From: Treponema sp.
GTDB lineage: Bacteria; Spirochaetota; Spirochaetia; Treponematales; Treponemataceae
Length of the DNA: 12,077 bases
Reading direction: 5' to 3'
NCBI GenBank assembly: GCA_017617145.1
Contig: JAFZWX010000089.1
Location: 1 to 12,077, forward strand
Shown here: piece by piece, positions 1 through 6,901 of the stretch
How positions within the stretch are numbered: position 1 is the stretch's first letter
How the letters are laid out: each line of letters begins with the position of its first letter
The notes under the pieces: generated by a model
Told to the model about the DNA's origin: nothing
The model's input: the letters and a program-made list of their open reading frames with translations, nothing else
Databases searched by the model: none
Made by a program: the position numbers and the translations under genes

Positions 1-59
1 AGATGGCGACACATAAGCGTAAGAAGATGCTTAGAAGAAATCGACATAAGAGCAAGTAG
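1..59 (+). CDS. 3' end of a small AURKAIP1/COX24-domain basic protein (partial)
   Basis: Only the last 18 codons and the TAG stop (57-59) lie in the window. The readable residues from base 3 are extremely basic (MATHKRKKMLRRNRHKSK). The pattern K-M-x-x-H-K-x-K-K followed by R-x-x-R-H-K matches the C-terminus of the tiny AURKAIP1/COX24-domain proteins found in bacteria, which are ribosome-associated or ribosomal-protein-like. The ATG at base 3 is probably an internal Met, because the two bases before it (AG) fit a Lys codon and the family motif usually has K before M. A strong terminator follows 31 bases later, so this is the last gene of its transcript. The alternative is an unrelated basic peptide; the assignment rests on a short motif. 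Confidence 0.55.
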   Translation, partial: MATHKRKKMLRRNRHKSK

Positions 60-89
60 TTTTTAGGTCGAGACAGCTTGTGTTTAATT

Positions 90-142
90 AAGGGGCTGTC
101 TAAAAAGAATATTACTGTTCTTTTTAGACAGCCCCTTTTTTA
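90..142 (+). terminator. Rho-independent terminator
   Basis: A perfect 20-bp inverted repeat (90-109 with 118-137) encloses an 8-base loop (tattactg) and runs into a T tract (136-141). The stem has a GC-rich base (GGGGCTGTC) and an A/T-rich top. It sits between the small basic protein gene and dxs, so it should end the upstream transcript. With arms this long and symmetric it could also work partly in the opposite direction, but the other flank lacks a good T run. Confidence 0.9.
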
Positions 143-148
143 TTATGT

Positions 149-177
149 GTCATTGTCGGGCTTGACCCGACAATCTG
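149..177 (+). repeat. Palindromic repeat, family A, copy 1
   Basis: The 29-bp unit has a 9-bp stem (attgtcggg at 152-160, cccgacaat at 166-174) around the loop CTTGA, flanked by gtc and ctg. The same unit recurs at 9569-9597 and 9752-9780, and inverted at 9785-9813. This copy fills the gap between the terminator and dxs and ends only six bases before the dxs start codon, occupying the place where a Shine-Dalgarno sequence would normally be. Confidence 0.88.
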
Positions 178-183
178 TTTAAT

Positions 184-2064
184 ATGTTAGAAAATATCAA
201 TTCGCCGGCAGATATTAAAAATCTTTCTCAAAAGCAGATAAAAGAACTTGCACAGGAAATCCGCGAAACAATTATTAAAACTGTTGGAACAAACGGCGGA
301 CATCTTGCAAGTAATCTTGGTGTTGTTGAACTTACAATTGCACTTCACAGAGTTTTTTCATCCCCGGACGATGCTATTATTTTTGATGTAAGCCATCAGT
401 GTTATGCTCATAAACTTTTGACAGGTCGTTACCAGCAGTTTAAAACTTTGCGCCAGAAAGACGGAATTTCGGGTTTTACAAATTCAAACGAAAGTCCACA
501 TGATTTTTTTATAAACGGTCATTCTTCAACTTCAATTTCATCGGCACTTGGTTTACTCACATCCTGGAACTTAAACAAAAAAGAAGGAAAAGTTATTGCT
601 GTTCTTGGTGACGGTGCTCTTACAGGCGGCATGGCTTTTGAAGGTCTTTCGAATGCAGGTCAGATGCGAAAAAATCTGATTGTAATATTAAATGATAATC
701 AGATGTCTATAGATCATAACACCGGTGCTGTTTCGCGCTATTTAAGCCGCCTTACTATGACAAAAGGATATCAGTCATTCCGTTATAGAGTAGATAAGGT
801 AGTCGAACGTTTGGTTGAAAAAATCCCGAGTCTTGGCCGCCCGATGGATAAATTTATTTTTCGTTTTAAACGCTCGCTAAAAGGTTTTTTACTTTCAAAT
901 AATCTTTTTACCGATTTGGGTTTTGAATATGTTGGACCTTTGAACGGACATAATGAAGTTGTGCTTGAAAATGTTTTGCGCAAGGTTCGTAATCTTTCGC
1001 GCCCTGTTGTTGTTCATGTTGTTACAAAAAAAGGCAAGGGCTATGCACCTGCAGAAACGAATCCCGAAAATTATCACGGAGTAGGACCTTTTAATATTCA
1101 GGACGGCTCTGTTGCAAAAGATGAAAAGCTTACCTTTACACAGGCTTTCAGTAATGTTCTTATGGAGCAGGCAGAAAAAAATCCAAAAATCACTGCAATT
1201 ACTGCAGCCATGGCACAGGGAACAGGACTTAGTGAATTCAGTAAAAAATATCGTGAACGCTTTTTTGATGTTGGTATTGCAGAAGAACACGCAGTTACTT
1301 TTGCCGGAGGTCAGGCTTGTGGAGGAATGATTCCTGTTGTCTGCATTTATTCAACTTTTATTCAGCGTGCAGTTGATCAGATGATTCATGATATTTCCCT
1401 TCAAAAGGCACACTGTATTTTTGTTTTAGATCGTGCAGGTGTTGTTCCAAATGACGGTGTTACACATCAGGGACTTTTTGATATTGCTTTGTTCCGTCCT
1501 GTTCCGGAGCTTGAAATTTTAAGTCCGGTAAGTGCTCAGGATCTTAAGCTTTGTTTTGAATATGCTGTTGCTGCCCAAGGACCTGTCGTAATCAGATATC
1601 CTAAAGCATACTGTCCTCAAGAGCTTGATGATTTTTCACAAAAGGTAAAAACAGGCAAAGGCATTTTAATTGAATCAGAAGGAAAAGCTGTAAAAAATAA
1701 ATATCTTATAGTAACAACAGGAAGCATGTACGAAGAAGTTCGTCTTGCCTGTGCAGAAGATGCAGCAAAAAAAACAAAAACAGACATTTACATTTTACGT
1801 TTTATTAAGCCTCTAAACGAAGAATATTTTGTTTCGCTTGCAACTCAATACAAGGGAGTTCTTTTTGTAGAAGACGGAGTTCAAACCGGCGGTATAAGTG
1901 AACATCTTGCAGGAATACTTGCAAAAAATAAATATCTTAAAACAAAAATTCTTGCTTTCCAGGATAAATACTACAGTCACGGGAACCGAAATCAGATTCT
2001 TGAAGAAGCGGGACTTTCTCCAAAACAGATTGCCGCTGCCATAAAAGGACTTTCAAATGCTTGA
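184..2064 (+). CDS. dxs: 1-deoxy-D-xylulose-5-phosphate synthase
   Basis: This enzyme condenses pyruvate and glyceraldehyde 3-phosphate to DXP, the first step of the MEP isoprenoid pathway (also a thiamine and pyridoxal precursor route), in the cytosol with thiamine diphosphate. At 626 aa it matches the usual ~620. Visible motifs are GGHLASNLGVVELTIALH (His40), NGHSSTSISSALG, the ThDP/metal motif GDG at 142-144 through NDN at 170-172, the catalytic-Glu segment IAEEHAV (Glu367), DGVTHQG and GPVVIRYPK. The start is set by MLENINSP, which aligns with the family's standard N-terminus. No Shine-Dalgarno is visible because a family A repeat lies immediately upstream. The terminator at 90-142 leaves about 40 bases for a promoter; TATTAT at 141-146 is a weak -10 candidate. 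The gene overlaps folP by 8 bp, implying cotranscription. Confidence 0.97.
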   Translation: MLENINSPADIKNLSQKQIKELAQEIRETIIKTVGTNGGHLASNLGVVELTIALHRVFSSPDDAIIFDVSHQCYAHKLLTGRYQQFKTLRQKDGISGFTNSNESPHDFFINGHSSTSISSALGLLTSWNLNKKEGKVIAVLGDGALTGGMAFEGLSNAGQMRKNLIVILNDNQMSIDHNTGAVSRYLSRLTMTKGYQSFRYRVDKVVERLVEKIPSLGRPMDKFIFRFKRSLKGFLLSNNLFTDLGFEYVGPLNGHNEVVLENVLRKVRNLSRPVVVHVVTKKGKGYAPAETNPENYHGVGPFNIQDGSVAKDEKLTFTQAFSNVLMEQAEKNPKITAITAAMAQGTGLSEFSKKYRERFFDVGIAEEHAVTFAGGQACGGMIPVVCIYSTFIQRAVDQMIHDISLQKAHCIFVLDRAGVVPNDGVTHQGLFDIALFRPVPELEILSPVSAQDLKLCFEYAVAAQGPVVIRYPKAYCPQELDDFSQKVKTGKGILIESEGKAVKNKYLIVTTGSMYEEVRLACAEDAAKKTKTDIYILRFIKPLNEEYFVSLATQYKGVLFVEDGVQTGGISEHLAGILAKNKYLKTKILAFQDKYYSHGNRNQILEEAGLSPKQIAAAIKGLSNA

Positions 2065-2830
2065 GTTAACTTTTGGCAATAAAAAAATCGCAACAGAACT
2101 TCCTGCTTTTGTAATGGGAATTTTAAATGCAACTCCAGATTCTTTTTATGACATCAGTCGTGGCGGACTTGAACGTGCTATTGAACTTGTAGAGCAGGGT
2201 GCTCACATTATTGATATTGGAGGCGAGTCTACTCGACCAGGCTTTACTCCCATAAGTGACCACGAAGAAATTGAGCGTGTTATTCCGATTTTTGTAGAAC
2301 TCAAAAAAAAATCAGACGTAGTAATTTCTATAGATACAACAAAAACTGCGGTAATGAAAGCAGCTATAGAAAATGGTGCAGATATTATAAATAATGTCGG
2401 TGAGTTTACAGATGAGGAGCTTGAGCTTTGTAAAAATGCCGGGGTTTCTGTAGTGTTAATGCATCATACTTCCGGCGGTGCAAACGAAATTGTTGAATAC
2501 CTGACCACTCAGGCAAAAAGATGTCTTGAAAAAGGAATACCACACGAAAAAATCATAATTGACCCTGGCATCGGTTTTGGAAAAAACTTTGAACAAAATA
2601 TTGATGCTATAAAAAATACAGAAAAACTTGCGGCCACAGGATTTACAGTTCTTATGGCATTGTCAAGAAAATCAAGCATCGGGCAGATGACCGGCAGAGA
2701 AGTTCATGAGCGACTTGCAGGAACTCTTGCCGCCGACATAATTTCGGTTCAAAAAGGTGCAAAAATAATCCGCGTTCACGATGTTTTTCCCGCAATTGAC
2801 ACATTAAAAGTGATGAATTTTTTGCAGTAG
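2057..2830 (+). CDS. folP: Dihydropteroate synthase
   Basis: This enzyme joins p-aminobenzoate to 6-hydroxymethyl-dihydropterin pyrophosphate to give dihydropteroate in folate synthesis, and it is the sulfonamide target. The 257-aa TIM-barrel protein shows the family signatures in order: MGILNATPDSF (20-30), GGESTRPG (55-62), SIDTTKTAVM, NNVGEF, DPGIGFGKN, and ALSRKSSIG near the C-terminus with RVHDV at the end. A Shine-Dalgarno (AAAGGA, 2044-2049) lies 7 bases before the ATG, inside the end of dxs. The start overlaps dxs by 8 bp, so translation is probably coupled. No folK or folE neighbour is in view; the link to dxs seems positional rather than metabolic. The length is slightly short but complete, with no missing motif. 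Confidence 0.96.
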   Translation: MLELTFGNKKIATELPAFVMGILNATPDSFYDISRGGLERAIELVEQGAHIIDIGGESTRPGFTPISDHEEIERVIPIFVELKKKSDVVISIDTTKTAVMKAAIENGADIINNVGEFTDEELELCKNAGVSVVLMHHTSGGANEIVEYLTTQAKRCLEKGIPHEKIIIDPGIGFGKNFEQNIDAIKNTEKLAATGFTVLMALSRKSSIGQMTGREVHERLAGTLAADIISVQKGAKIIRVHDVFPAIDTLKVMNFLQ

Positions 2831-2832
2831 TG

Positions 2833-2841
2833 TGTTATAAT
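2833..2841 (+). promoter_or_regulatory. Candidate extended -10 promoter for cdaA
   Basis: TGTTATAAT fits the extended -10 consensus TGnTATAAT exactly and begins three bases after the folP stop. No good -35 lies at 17 bp (a TTGACA at 2796-2801 is 34 bp away, too far), which extended -10 promoters can tolerate. Transcription would start near 2848, giving a leader of about 100 bases that contains the whole hairpin repeat before cdaA. Base composition here is AT-rich, so chance occurrence is possible. Confidence 0.45.
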
Positions 2842-2866
2842 AAATTAAATGCGAGTAGTAGGTTTC

Positions 2867-2940
2867 GTCATTGCGAGCCGTAGGCGAAGCAATCCACATT
2901 AAAAAATGGATTGCCACGTCGTTTCACTCCTCGCAATGAC
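2867..2940 (+). repeat. Palindromic repeat, family B, paired copy upstream of cdaA
   Basis: The element is bounded by 11-bp inverted ends (gtcattgcgag at 2867-2877, ctcgcaatgac at 2930-2940). It has an inner 8-bp pairing (gcaatcca 2889-2896, tggattgc 2907-2914) across an A-rich loop. In effect two 'cattgcgag...gcaatcca' half-units face each other, giving a ~74-base fold-back. A related unit sits inside priA (8448-8486). It ends seven bases before the cdaA start, and the in-frame TGA at 2942-2944 prevents any upstream start. Confidence 0.85.
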
Positions 2941-2947
2941 ATGACTT

Positions 2948-3763
2948 ATGGAAATATTTAATAAACTTTTATACATCTACGATTTTATCCGCCCGATTTT
3001 AGATATTGCTGCTCTGACTTTTATTTTGTATAAGGCTTACGATTTCATTACAAAATCAAACAGTCTTCAATTATTAAAATCAGCAATCATCGTATTTCTT
3101 GCATACGGAGTTGCAGAGCTTTTAAAATTAAACACAATAATCTGGATGCTGCGTATTCTTGCACCAGGACTTGTTATTGCTTTTGCTGTAATCTTTCAAC
3201 CAGAAATCCGAAAAATCTTTTTGAAAATTGGTCAAAGCCGTTGGTTCGCATTTGGTACACGTTCAAAGCACACTTATGTAGATGCAGTTCTTACCGCTGC
3301 CGAAATGCTTTCTAAAGAACGACGTGGTATGCTTGCAGTTTTTTTACGTCATACAAAGCTTGAAAATTTCATGCAGTCTGGAACAAAGCTGAATGCAGAT
3401 CTTTCTTCGAGTCTGCTTGTAACAATTTTTGGTAAAGATACACCTCTTCACGACGGAGCCTGTTTTATACAGGGAGGCAAGCTTTTAGCAGCAGGCTGTT
3501 TTCTTCCTTTGAGTGAAGATTACAATATTAAAAAAACCTTTGGTACACGACATCGCGCTGCTCTTGGACTTTCAGAAGTTTCGGATGCAGTAGTACTTGT
3601 TGTTTCAGAAGAAACAGGTGCAATAAGTCTTGCTTATGATTCAAAGCTTAATTATGGTCTTGATATGAGCGAGCTTACAAAAATTCTGGAAAAACTTCTT
3701 GAATTACCACCCGAAGCCAAAAATATAGAGGACACAATAGATGAAAGCAAACCGATTCTTTGA
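2948..3763 (+). CDS. cdaA: Diadenylate cyclase CdaA (c-di-AMP synthase)
   Basis: The enzyme makes cyclic di-AMP from two ATP at the membrane; the messenger controls potassium and osmolyte transport and cell-wall homeostasis in other bacteria. The 271-aa length is typical of CdaA. Three N-terminal membrane helices (about 16-32, 42-60, 66-84) are followed by FQPEIRK and a DAC domain carrying the two catalytic signatures, DGA (169-171, in TPLHDGACF) and RHR (201-203, in GTRHRAALG). The start is fixed by a TGA codon directly upstream in frame and by the family-like MEIFNKLL..ILDI beginning. There is no recognisable Shine-Dalgarno; a hairpin repeat occupies that position. It overlaps the next gene, ybbR, by 23 bp, matching the conserved cdaA-cdaR pairing. 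The usual third partner, glmM, is absent here. Confidence 0.96.
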   Translation: MEIFNKLLYIYDFIRPILDIAALTFILYKAYDFITKSNSLQLLKSAIIVFLAYGVAELLKLNTIIWMLRILAPGLVIAFAVIFQPEIRKIFLKIGQSRWFAFGTRSKHTYVDAVLTAAEMLSKERRGMLAVFLRHTKLENFMQSGTKLNADLSSSLLVTIFGKDTPLHDGACFIQGGKLLAAGCFLPLSEDYNIKKTFGTRHRAALGLSEVSDAVVLVVSEETGAISLAYDSKLNYGLDMSELTKILEKLLELPPEAKNIEDTIDESKPIL

Positions 3764-4724
3764 AAAAATCCTTTATAACTGGCCGGTAAAGGTGTGCTGC
3801 CTTATAGTTGCAATTGCACTTTATTTATTTCATCAGGCATCATTAACAGAAAAACGTTCTTTTGTAATTCCTCTTAATGTTATTGAAGAAGGTGCTGTTC
3901 AGCATACAGGCGATTATGCTTCTACAGTTACAGTTTCGGTTCGCGCAAATACGGAAGAAATAAGTTCTGTTCATTCAAATCAGCTTACTGCTTATGTAAA
4001 TCTGAATAACATTACTAAAAATGGCGAATATAATCTGCCGGTACAGGTAAAAGTTGCAGATGAAATAATGGCTTTTGATCCGTTTGAAATTAAAGTAAAA
4101 CCAGAATATATAAAAATACGTGCAGAAGCAAAAGATTTAAAATATATTCCGCTTGAAGCTTCAATTGTTGGTGAACCTCAACACGGGTACGAAATAACAG
4201 AAGTTACAATTGAACCTGCTTTTGTTGAAGTTACCGGTCCGGAATCGATAATTGAAAACACTAAAAAAATATATCTTGATAAAATAGATGTTACAGGGCT
4301 TACACAAAAAGAAGTTTATGAAGCCGATTATAAATCAATTAATAAGCTTTTGAGTATAACAGAAAAAGGACCTTTTGAAGTTACAATAATGGTAGAACCA
4401 AAGCTAATGGAAAGAACTATTACTGATATTCCTGTTGCAGTTCTTTCATTAAATGACCGATTCTATCTGAGTGATGAAATTCAGCCTGTATGGATAATTC
4501 TTGAAGGTTCAATGCCTGTGCTTGAAGATTATATTCCTGGAAGACGTTTTGTTACTGTAGACTTATCAAAGATTTCGGAACCGGGTGAATATGATGTTCC
4601 TGTGGTTTATAATATTCCAAATTATTTTAAACTTCTTGAAGTTTCGGATGATACAATTCACATTAATGTCCTGGAATATAAAATTGAAGAAGAAATCGCC
4701 GAAGATGCGGGGGTAGTTGAATGA
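3741..4724 (+). CDS. ybbR: YbbR-domain membrane-anchored protein (CdaR-like regulator of CdaA)
   Basis: YbbR/CdaR proteins bind and modulate the diadenylate cyclase encoded next to them. This 327-aa protein has one N-terminal membrane anchor (about residues 14-34, WPVKVCCLIVAIALYLF) and a long beta-rich extracytoplasmic part. I see about three YbbR-type repeats (roughly 37-118, 126-218, 226-310), each with alternating V/I strands; the second contains VEVTGPESII, a typical YbbR turn. The C-terminus is acidic. The ATG lies inside the end of cdaA and has a good Shine-Dalgarno (AGAGGA, 3727-3732) 8 bases upstream, so cdaA and ybbR are surely cotranscribed. Its stop overlaps the acpS start (ATGA). 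The exact repeat count is an estimate; the family assignment is firm from context plus anchor. Confidence 0.9.
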   Translation: MKANRFFEKILYNWPVKVCCLIVAIALYLFHQASLTEKRSFVIPLNVIEEGAVQHTGDYASTVTVSVRANTEEISSVHSNQLTAYVNLNNITKNGEYNLPVQVKVADEIMAFDPFEIKVKPEYIKIRAEAKDLKYIPLEASIVGEPQHGYEITEVTIEPAFVEVTGPESIIENTKKIYLDKIDVTGLTQKEVYEADYKSINKLLSITEKGPFEVTIMVEPKLMERTITDIPVAVLSLNDRFYLSDEIQPVWIILEGSMPVLEDYIPGRRFVTVDLSKISEPGEYDVPVVYNIPNYFKLLEVSDDTIHINVLEYKIEEEIAEDAGVVE

Positions 4725-5095
4725 TTTGTGGAATTGGCGTTGATATGACTACTGTTGAACGGTTTATTAAATGGGTAGAAAAGCCCGAAATGATAGACCG
4801 GTTTTTTAATAAAGAAGAAAAAACAAGTAATCCTAATATTGTTTTTCAAAAGGAACATTATGCTGCTCGTTTTGCCGCAAAAGAAGCTTTTGGAAAAGCA
4901 CTTGGAACAGGCATTACCGGTTTTAATCTTTGTGATGTTTATATAAAAAGTGAACCAAACGGAAAACCTGTTTTAAAAGTTCAGGATTCCGCCGAAAAAA
5001 TGTTGAAGAAAATATATGGTGATTGCACTCTTCATGTTTCCTTGAGTCATGAAAGAAATAACGCAATTGCTGTTGTTATTATAGAAAAAAAATAG
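4721..5095 (+). CDS. acpS: Holo-[acyl-carrier-protein] synthase
   Basis: AcpS transfers 4'-phosphopantetheine from CoA to a serine of apo acyl carrier protein, activating fatty acid synthesis; it works as a cytosolic trimer. The 124-aa protein has the complete family pattern: IGVDMTTVERF with Mg-binding Asp8, ARFAAKEAFGKALGTGI with Glu55, NGKPVL, and SLSHERNNAIAVV with His110. The ATG overlaps the ybbR stop as ATGA, and a G-rich stretch (about 4709-4713) may serve as ribosome binding site. Its place behind cdaA-ybbR puts ACP activation on the transcript that makes cyclic di-AMP. A 31-base gap separates it from the next gene. Confidence 0.96.
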   Translation: MICGIGVDMTTVERFIKWVEKPEMIDRFFNKEEKTSNPNIVFQKEHYAARFAAKEAFGKALGTGITGFNLCDVYIKSEPNGKPVLKVQDSAEKMLKKIYGDCTLHVSLSHERNNAIAVVIIEKK

Positions 5096-5126
5096 GAATT
5101 GTGTAAAATAAAAATAGAGGTGTTTT

Positions 5127-6017
5127 ATGGCGTATTCGTCATCTAAAAGTAAATCTGCAGGTCCCGAAAAAAAAGCATCCATTTCGTATTGGTCTAAAGA
5201 AAAATGTAACTGTCCGGTTTGTAAAAAGCCGTTTGACCGCGAAATCATGCGTAGTGGAAATGGACGTATGAATGCAGGAAATCTTAGTGATGAGCTTCAC
5301 CGTGATTATATTCCTTCTGCAAAATATGGAAAGGTTTATCCGCTTATTTATGAAGTAGGCTGCTGTCCGAATTGTTATACTGCTTTTTTATGGAACGATT
5401 TTGCACCTATTAAAAATCCGGATGTTGCAGACCGCATTTTTGATAATTACGAAAAACGAAAAAAAGCAACAGAAACAATTTTCCCATATTTTAATCTTAA
5501 AAAAGAGCGTTCAATTTATGATGGCGCTGCAATGTATTATCTGGCGCTGCAGACTTATGATGTTTGCGAAGCCGATATGCTTCCTACTTTGAAAAAAGCT
5601 ATTATTTGTCTTCGTCTTGCCTGGCTCACTAAAGAAATTGATGATGCCTGTACAGACCACAATTATGATTATGTTTCGCAGGTTTTCTACCGCAAGGCTT
5701 TATTCTTTTACCAGCAGGCACTTGTAAATGAACAGGAACGCACCGAAAAATGTTCTACCTTAAATAACTTTGGTCCTGATATGGATAAAAACTATGGCTG
5801 GGATGGAGTTGTTTATTTAAGCGGCCTTTTGGAATTTAAATATGGTCAGCATGATGATATACAGCTTAGACTGAAAAAGTTAAGTGAATCTAAAACTGCA
5901 ATTGCTCGTATTTTTGGTCTTGGTAAATCGTCTAAAAACAAGCCTGGACCTTTGCTTGAGCATGCAAGGAATCTTTACGATAACCTTTCAAAAGAACTCA
6001 AAGACGATGATTTGTAA
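5127..6017 (+). CDS. DUF2225 family protein with N-terminal cysteine-rich zinc-finger-like region
   Basis: The function is unknown. This 296-aa protein resembles the DUF2225 family seen in spirochaetes and Firmicutes. Its N-terminal third has two cysteine clusters, CNCPVC (Cys27, 29, 32) and CCPNC (Cys79, 80, 83), about 50 residues apart, likely forming a zinc ribbon with a long insertion. The rest is alpha-helical with tyrosine and leucine spacing that suggests TPR-like helical pairs (about 120-290). There is no signal peptide or membrane segment, so it is probably cytosolic. A clear Shine-Dalgarno (GAGGTG, 5117-5122) precedes the ATG. Its stop shares a base with the truA start (TAATG), so it is translationally coupled to truA. 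The first 20 residues are Ser/Lys-rich and probably disordered. Confidence 0.8.
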   Translation: MAYSSSKSKSAGPEKKASISYWSKEKCNCPVCKKPFDREIMRSGNGRMNAGNLSDELHRDYIPSAKYGKVYPLIYEVGCCPNCYTAFLWNDFAPIKNPDVADRIFDNYEKRKKATETIFPYFNLKKERSIYDGAAMYYLALQTYDVCEADMLPTLKKAIICLRLAWLTKEIDDACTDHNYDYVSQVFYRKALFFYQQALVNEQERTEKCSTLNNFGPDMDKNYGWDGVVYLSGLLEFKYGQHDDIQLRLKKLSESKTAIARIFGLGKSSKNKPGPLLEHARNLYDNLSKELKDDDL

Positions 6018-6811
6018 TGCGTAATATACTTCTGACAATTTCTTATGATGGAACAGATTTTTGCGGCTGGCAGCGTCAGGATGATAAGGACGGTGGCGAA
6101 GCTAACAGAACTGTTCAGGGCGAAGTAGAAAAAGCTCTTGAAAAACTCCACAAACAAAAAATAACTCTTTATGGTTCTGGCCGTACCGATAGTGGAGTTC
6201 ATGCGCTTGGTCAGGCTGCTAATTTTTATACGCCTATTGATTCTATTCCGGCACAAAATTTTGTAAGGGCTTTGAATGCCTTTTTGCCCGATGATGTTCG
6301 GATTTTAGATTCGTGTGAAGTTGATGAAGATTTTAATGCACGAAAGAGTGCAACAAGCAGAATGTACAGATACTTTATAAGCCTTGGCGAAGCAGTGCCT
6401 GCTAATAATGCACGGTTCAGTTGGTTTGTTCCGAATTACGAGCCTAATCTTGACCGCCTGAATAAATACTGCGAATGCCTGAAAGGTGAAATTGACTGTG
6501 CTTCATTTGCCGCAAGTGGCGATGACAGTGTATCGACAAACAGGTACATTGACGGTGCCCGATTTTTTATGCAGAAAGATATCTGGGGCAACGACCTGCT
6601 GGTTTTTGAAATAGAAGCAAACGCGTTTTTGTGGAAGATGGTCAGAACGTTGACGGGTACTTTAGTAAACTTGGATAAAGCTGGTGCGCCGGATGATTCT
6701 ATGAAAACAATACTGGAGACACATGACCGAACTAAAGCTGGGGTTACAGCGCCACCAACAGGATTGTTTTTGTATAAAATAAAATTTGATGGTGTTAGAA
6801 GACATGTATAA
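6017..6811 (+). CDS. truA: tRNA pseudouridine(38-40) synthase TruA
   Basis: TruA isomerises uridines 38-40 in the anticodon stem-loop of many tRNAs. The 264-aa protein shows the family motifs in order: SYDGTDFCGWQRQ (9-21), RTVQGEVEKAL, the catalytic loop GSGRTDSGVHALGQ with Asp58, NAFLPDDVRI, FNARKSATSRMYRY, FLWKMVRTLTGTLVNL and APPTGLFL near the end. A short charged insert (about 22-30, rich in Asp/Gly) lies between GWQRQ and TVQG, longer than in E. coli. The start shares one base with the DUF2225 stop (TAATG). Only a weak Shine-Dalgarno is seen, which fits coupling to the upstream gene. It is the last gene of the plus-strand block; a long hairpin begins 15 bases after the stop. Confidence 0.96.
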   Translation: MRNILLTISYDGTDFCGWQRQDDKDGGEANRTVQGEVEKALEKLHKQKITLYGSGRTDSGVHALGQAANFYTPIDSIPAQNFVRALNAFLPDDVRILDSCEVDEDFNARKSATSRMYRYFISLGEAVPANNARFSWFVPNYEPNLDRLNKYCECLKGEIDCASFAASGDDSVSTNRYIDGARFFMQKDIWGNDLLVFEIEANAFLWKMVRTLTGTLVNLDKAGAPDDSMKTILETHDRTKAGVTAPPTGLFLYKIKFDGVRRHV

Positions 6812-6826
6812 TTTTAATAGCGTCTA

Positions 6827-6886
6827 AAGATTTCTGCACGCGAACAAACAGGACGAAGGGGGAGTTTGTTCGCATGCAGAAATCTT
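6827..6886. repeat. Long hairpin between convergent truA and priA
   Basis: Arms 6827-6849 and 6864-6886 pair over 23 bp with a single C/A mismatch (6839 with 6874) around a 14-base G-rich loop (aggacgaagggggа in plus sense). Neither side has a T tract, so it is not a standard intrinsic terminator. Its position between two converging genes suggests a transcription barrier, a processing site, or another dispersed repeat. It does not share sequence with families A, B or C in this window. Confidence 0.8.
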
Positions 6887-6901
6887 CAGCCGCAAGTGAA
6901 T

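Noticed and set aside
90..142. The 20-bp inverted repeat as the end of an insertion sequence
   Set aside because: No transposase or second end is present, and the loop plus T tract fit an intrinsic terminator.
162..185. TTGACC in family A copy 1 with TAATAT at 180-185 as a dxs promoter
   Set aside because: The spacing is only 12 bp and the -10 overlaps the start codon.
895..1290. Minus-strand open frame of 131 codons within dxs
   Set aside because: It lies entirely opposite a well-conserved part of dxs, has Cys/Phe/Ile-rich shadow composition and no ribosome binding site.
2796..2841. TTGACA (2796-2801) as the -35 of the TATAAT at 2836
   Set aside because: The spacing is 34 bp, about twice what a housekeeping sigma factor accepts; the extended -10 alone is the better reading.
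4973..5248. Minus-strand open frame across the acpS-DUF2225 junction
   Set aside because: It overlaps two real genes antisense, is Phe/Tyr-rich as expected from A-rich complement, and shows no family motif.
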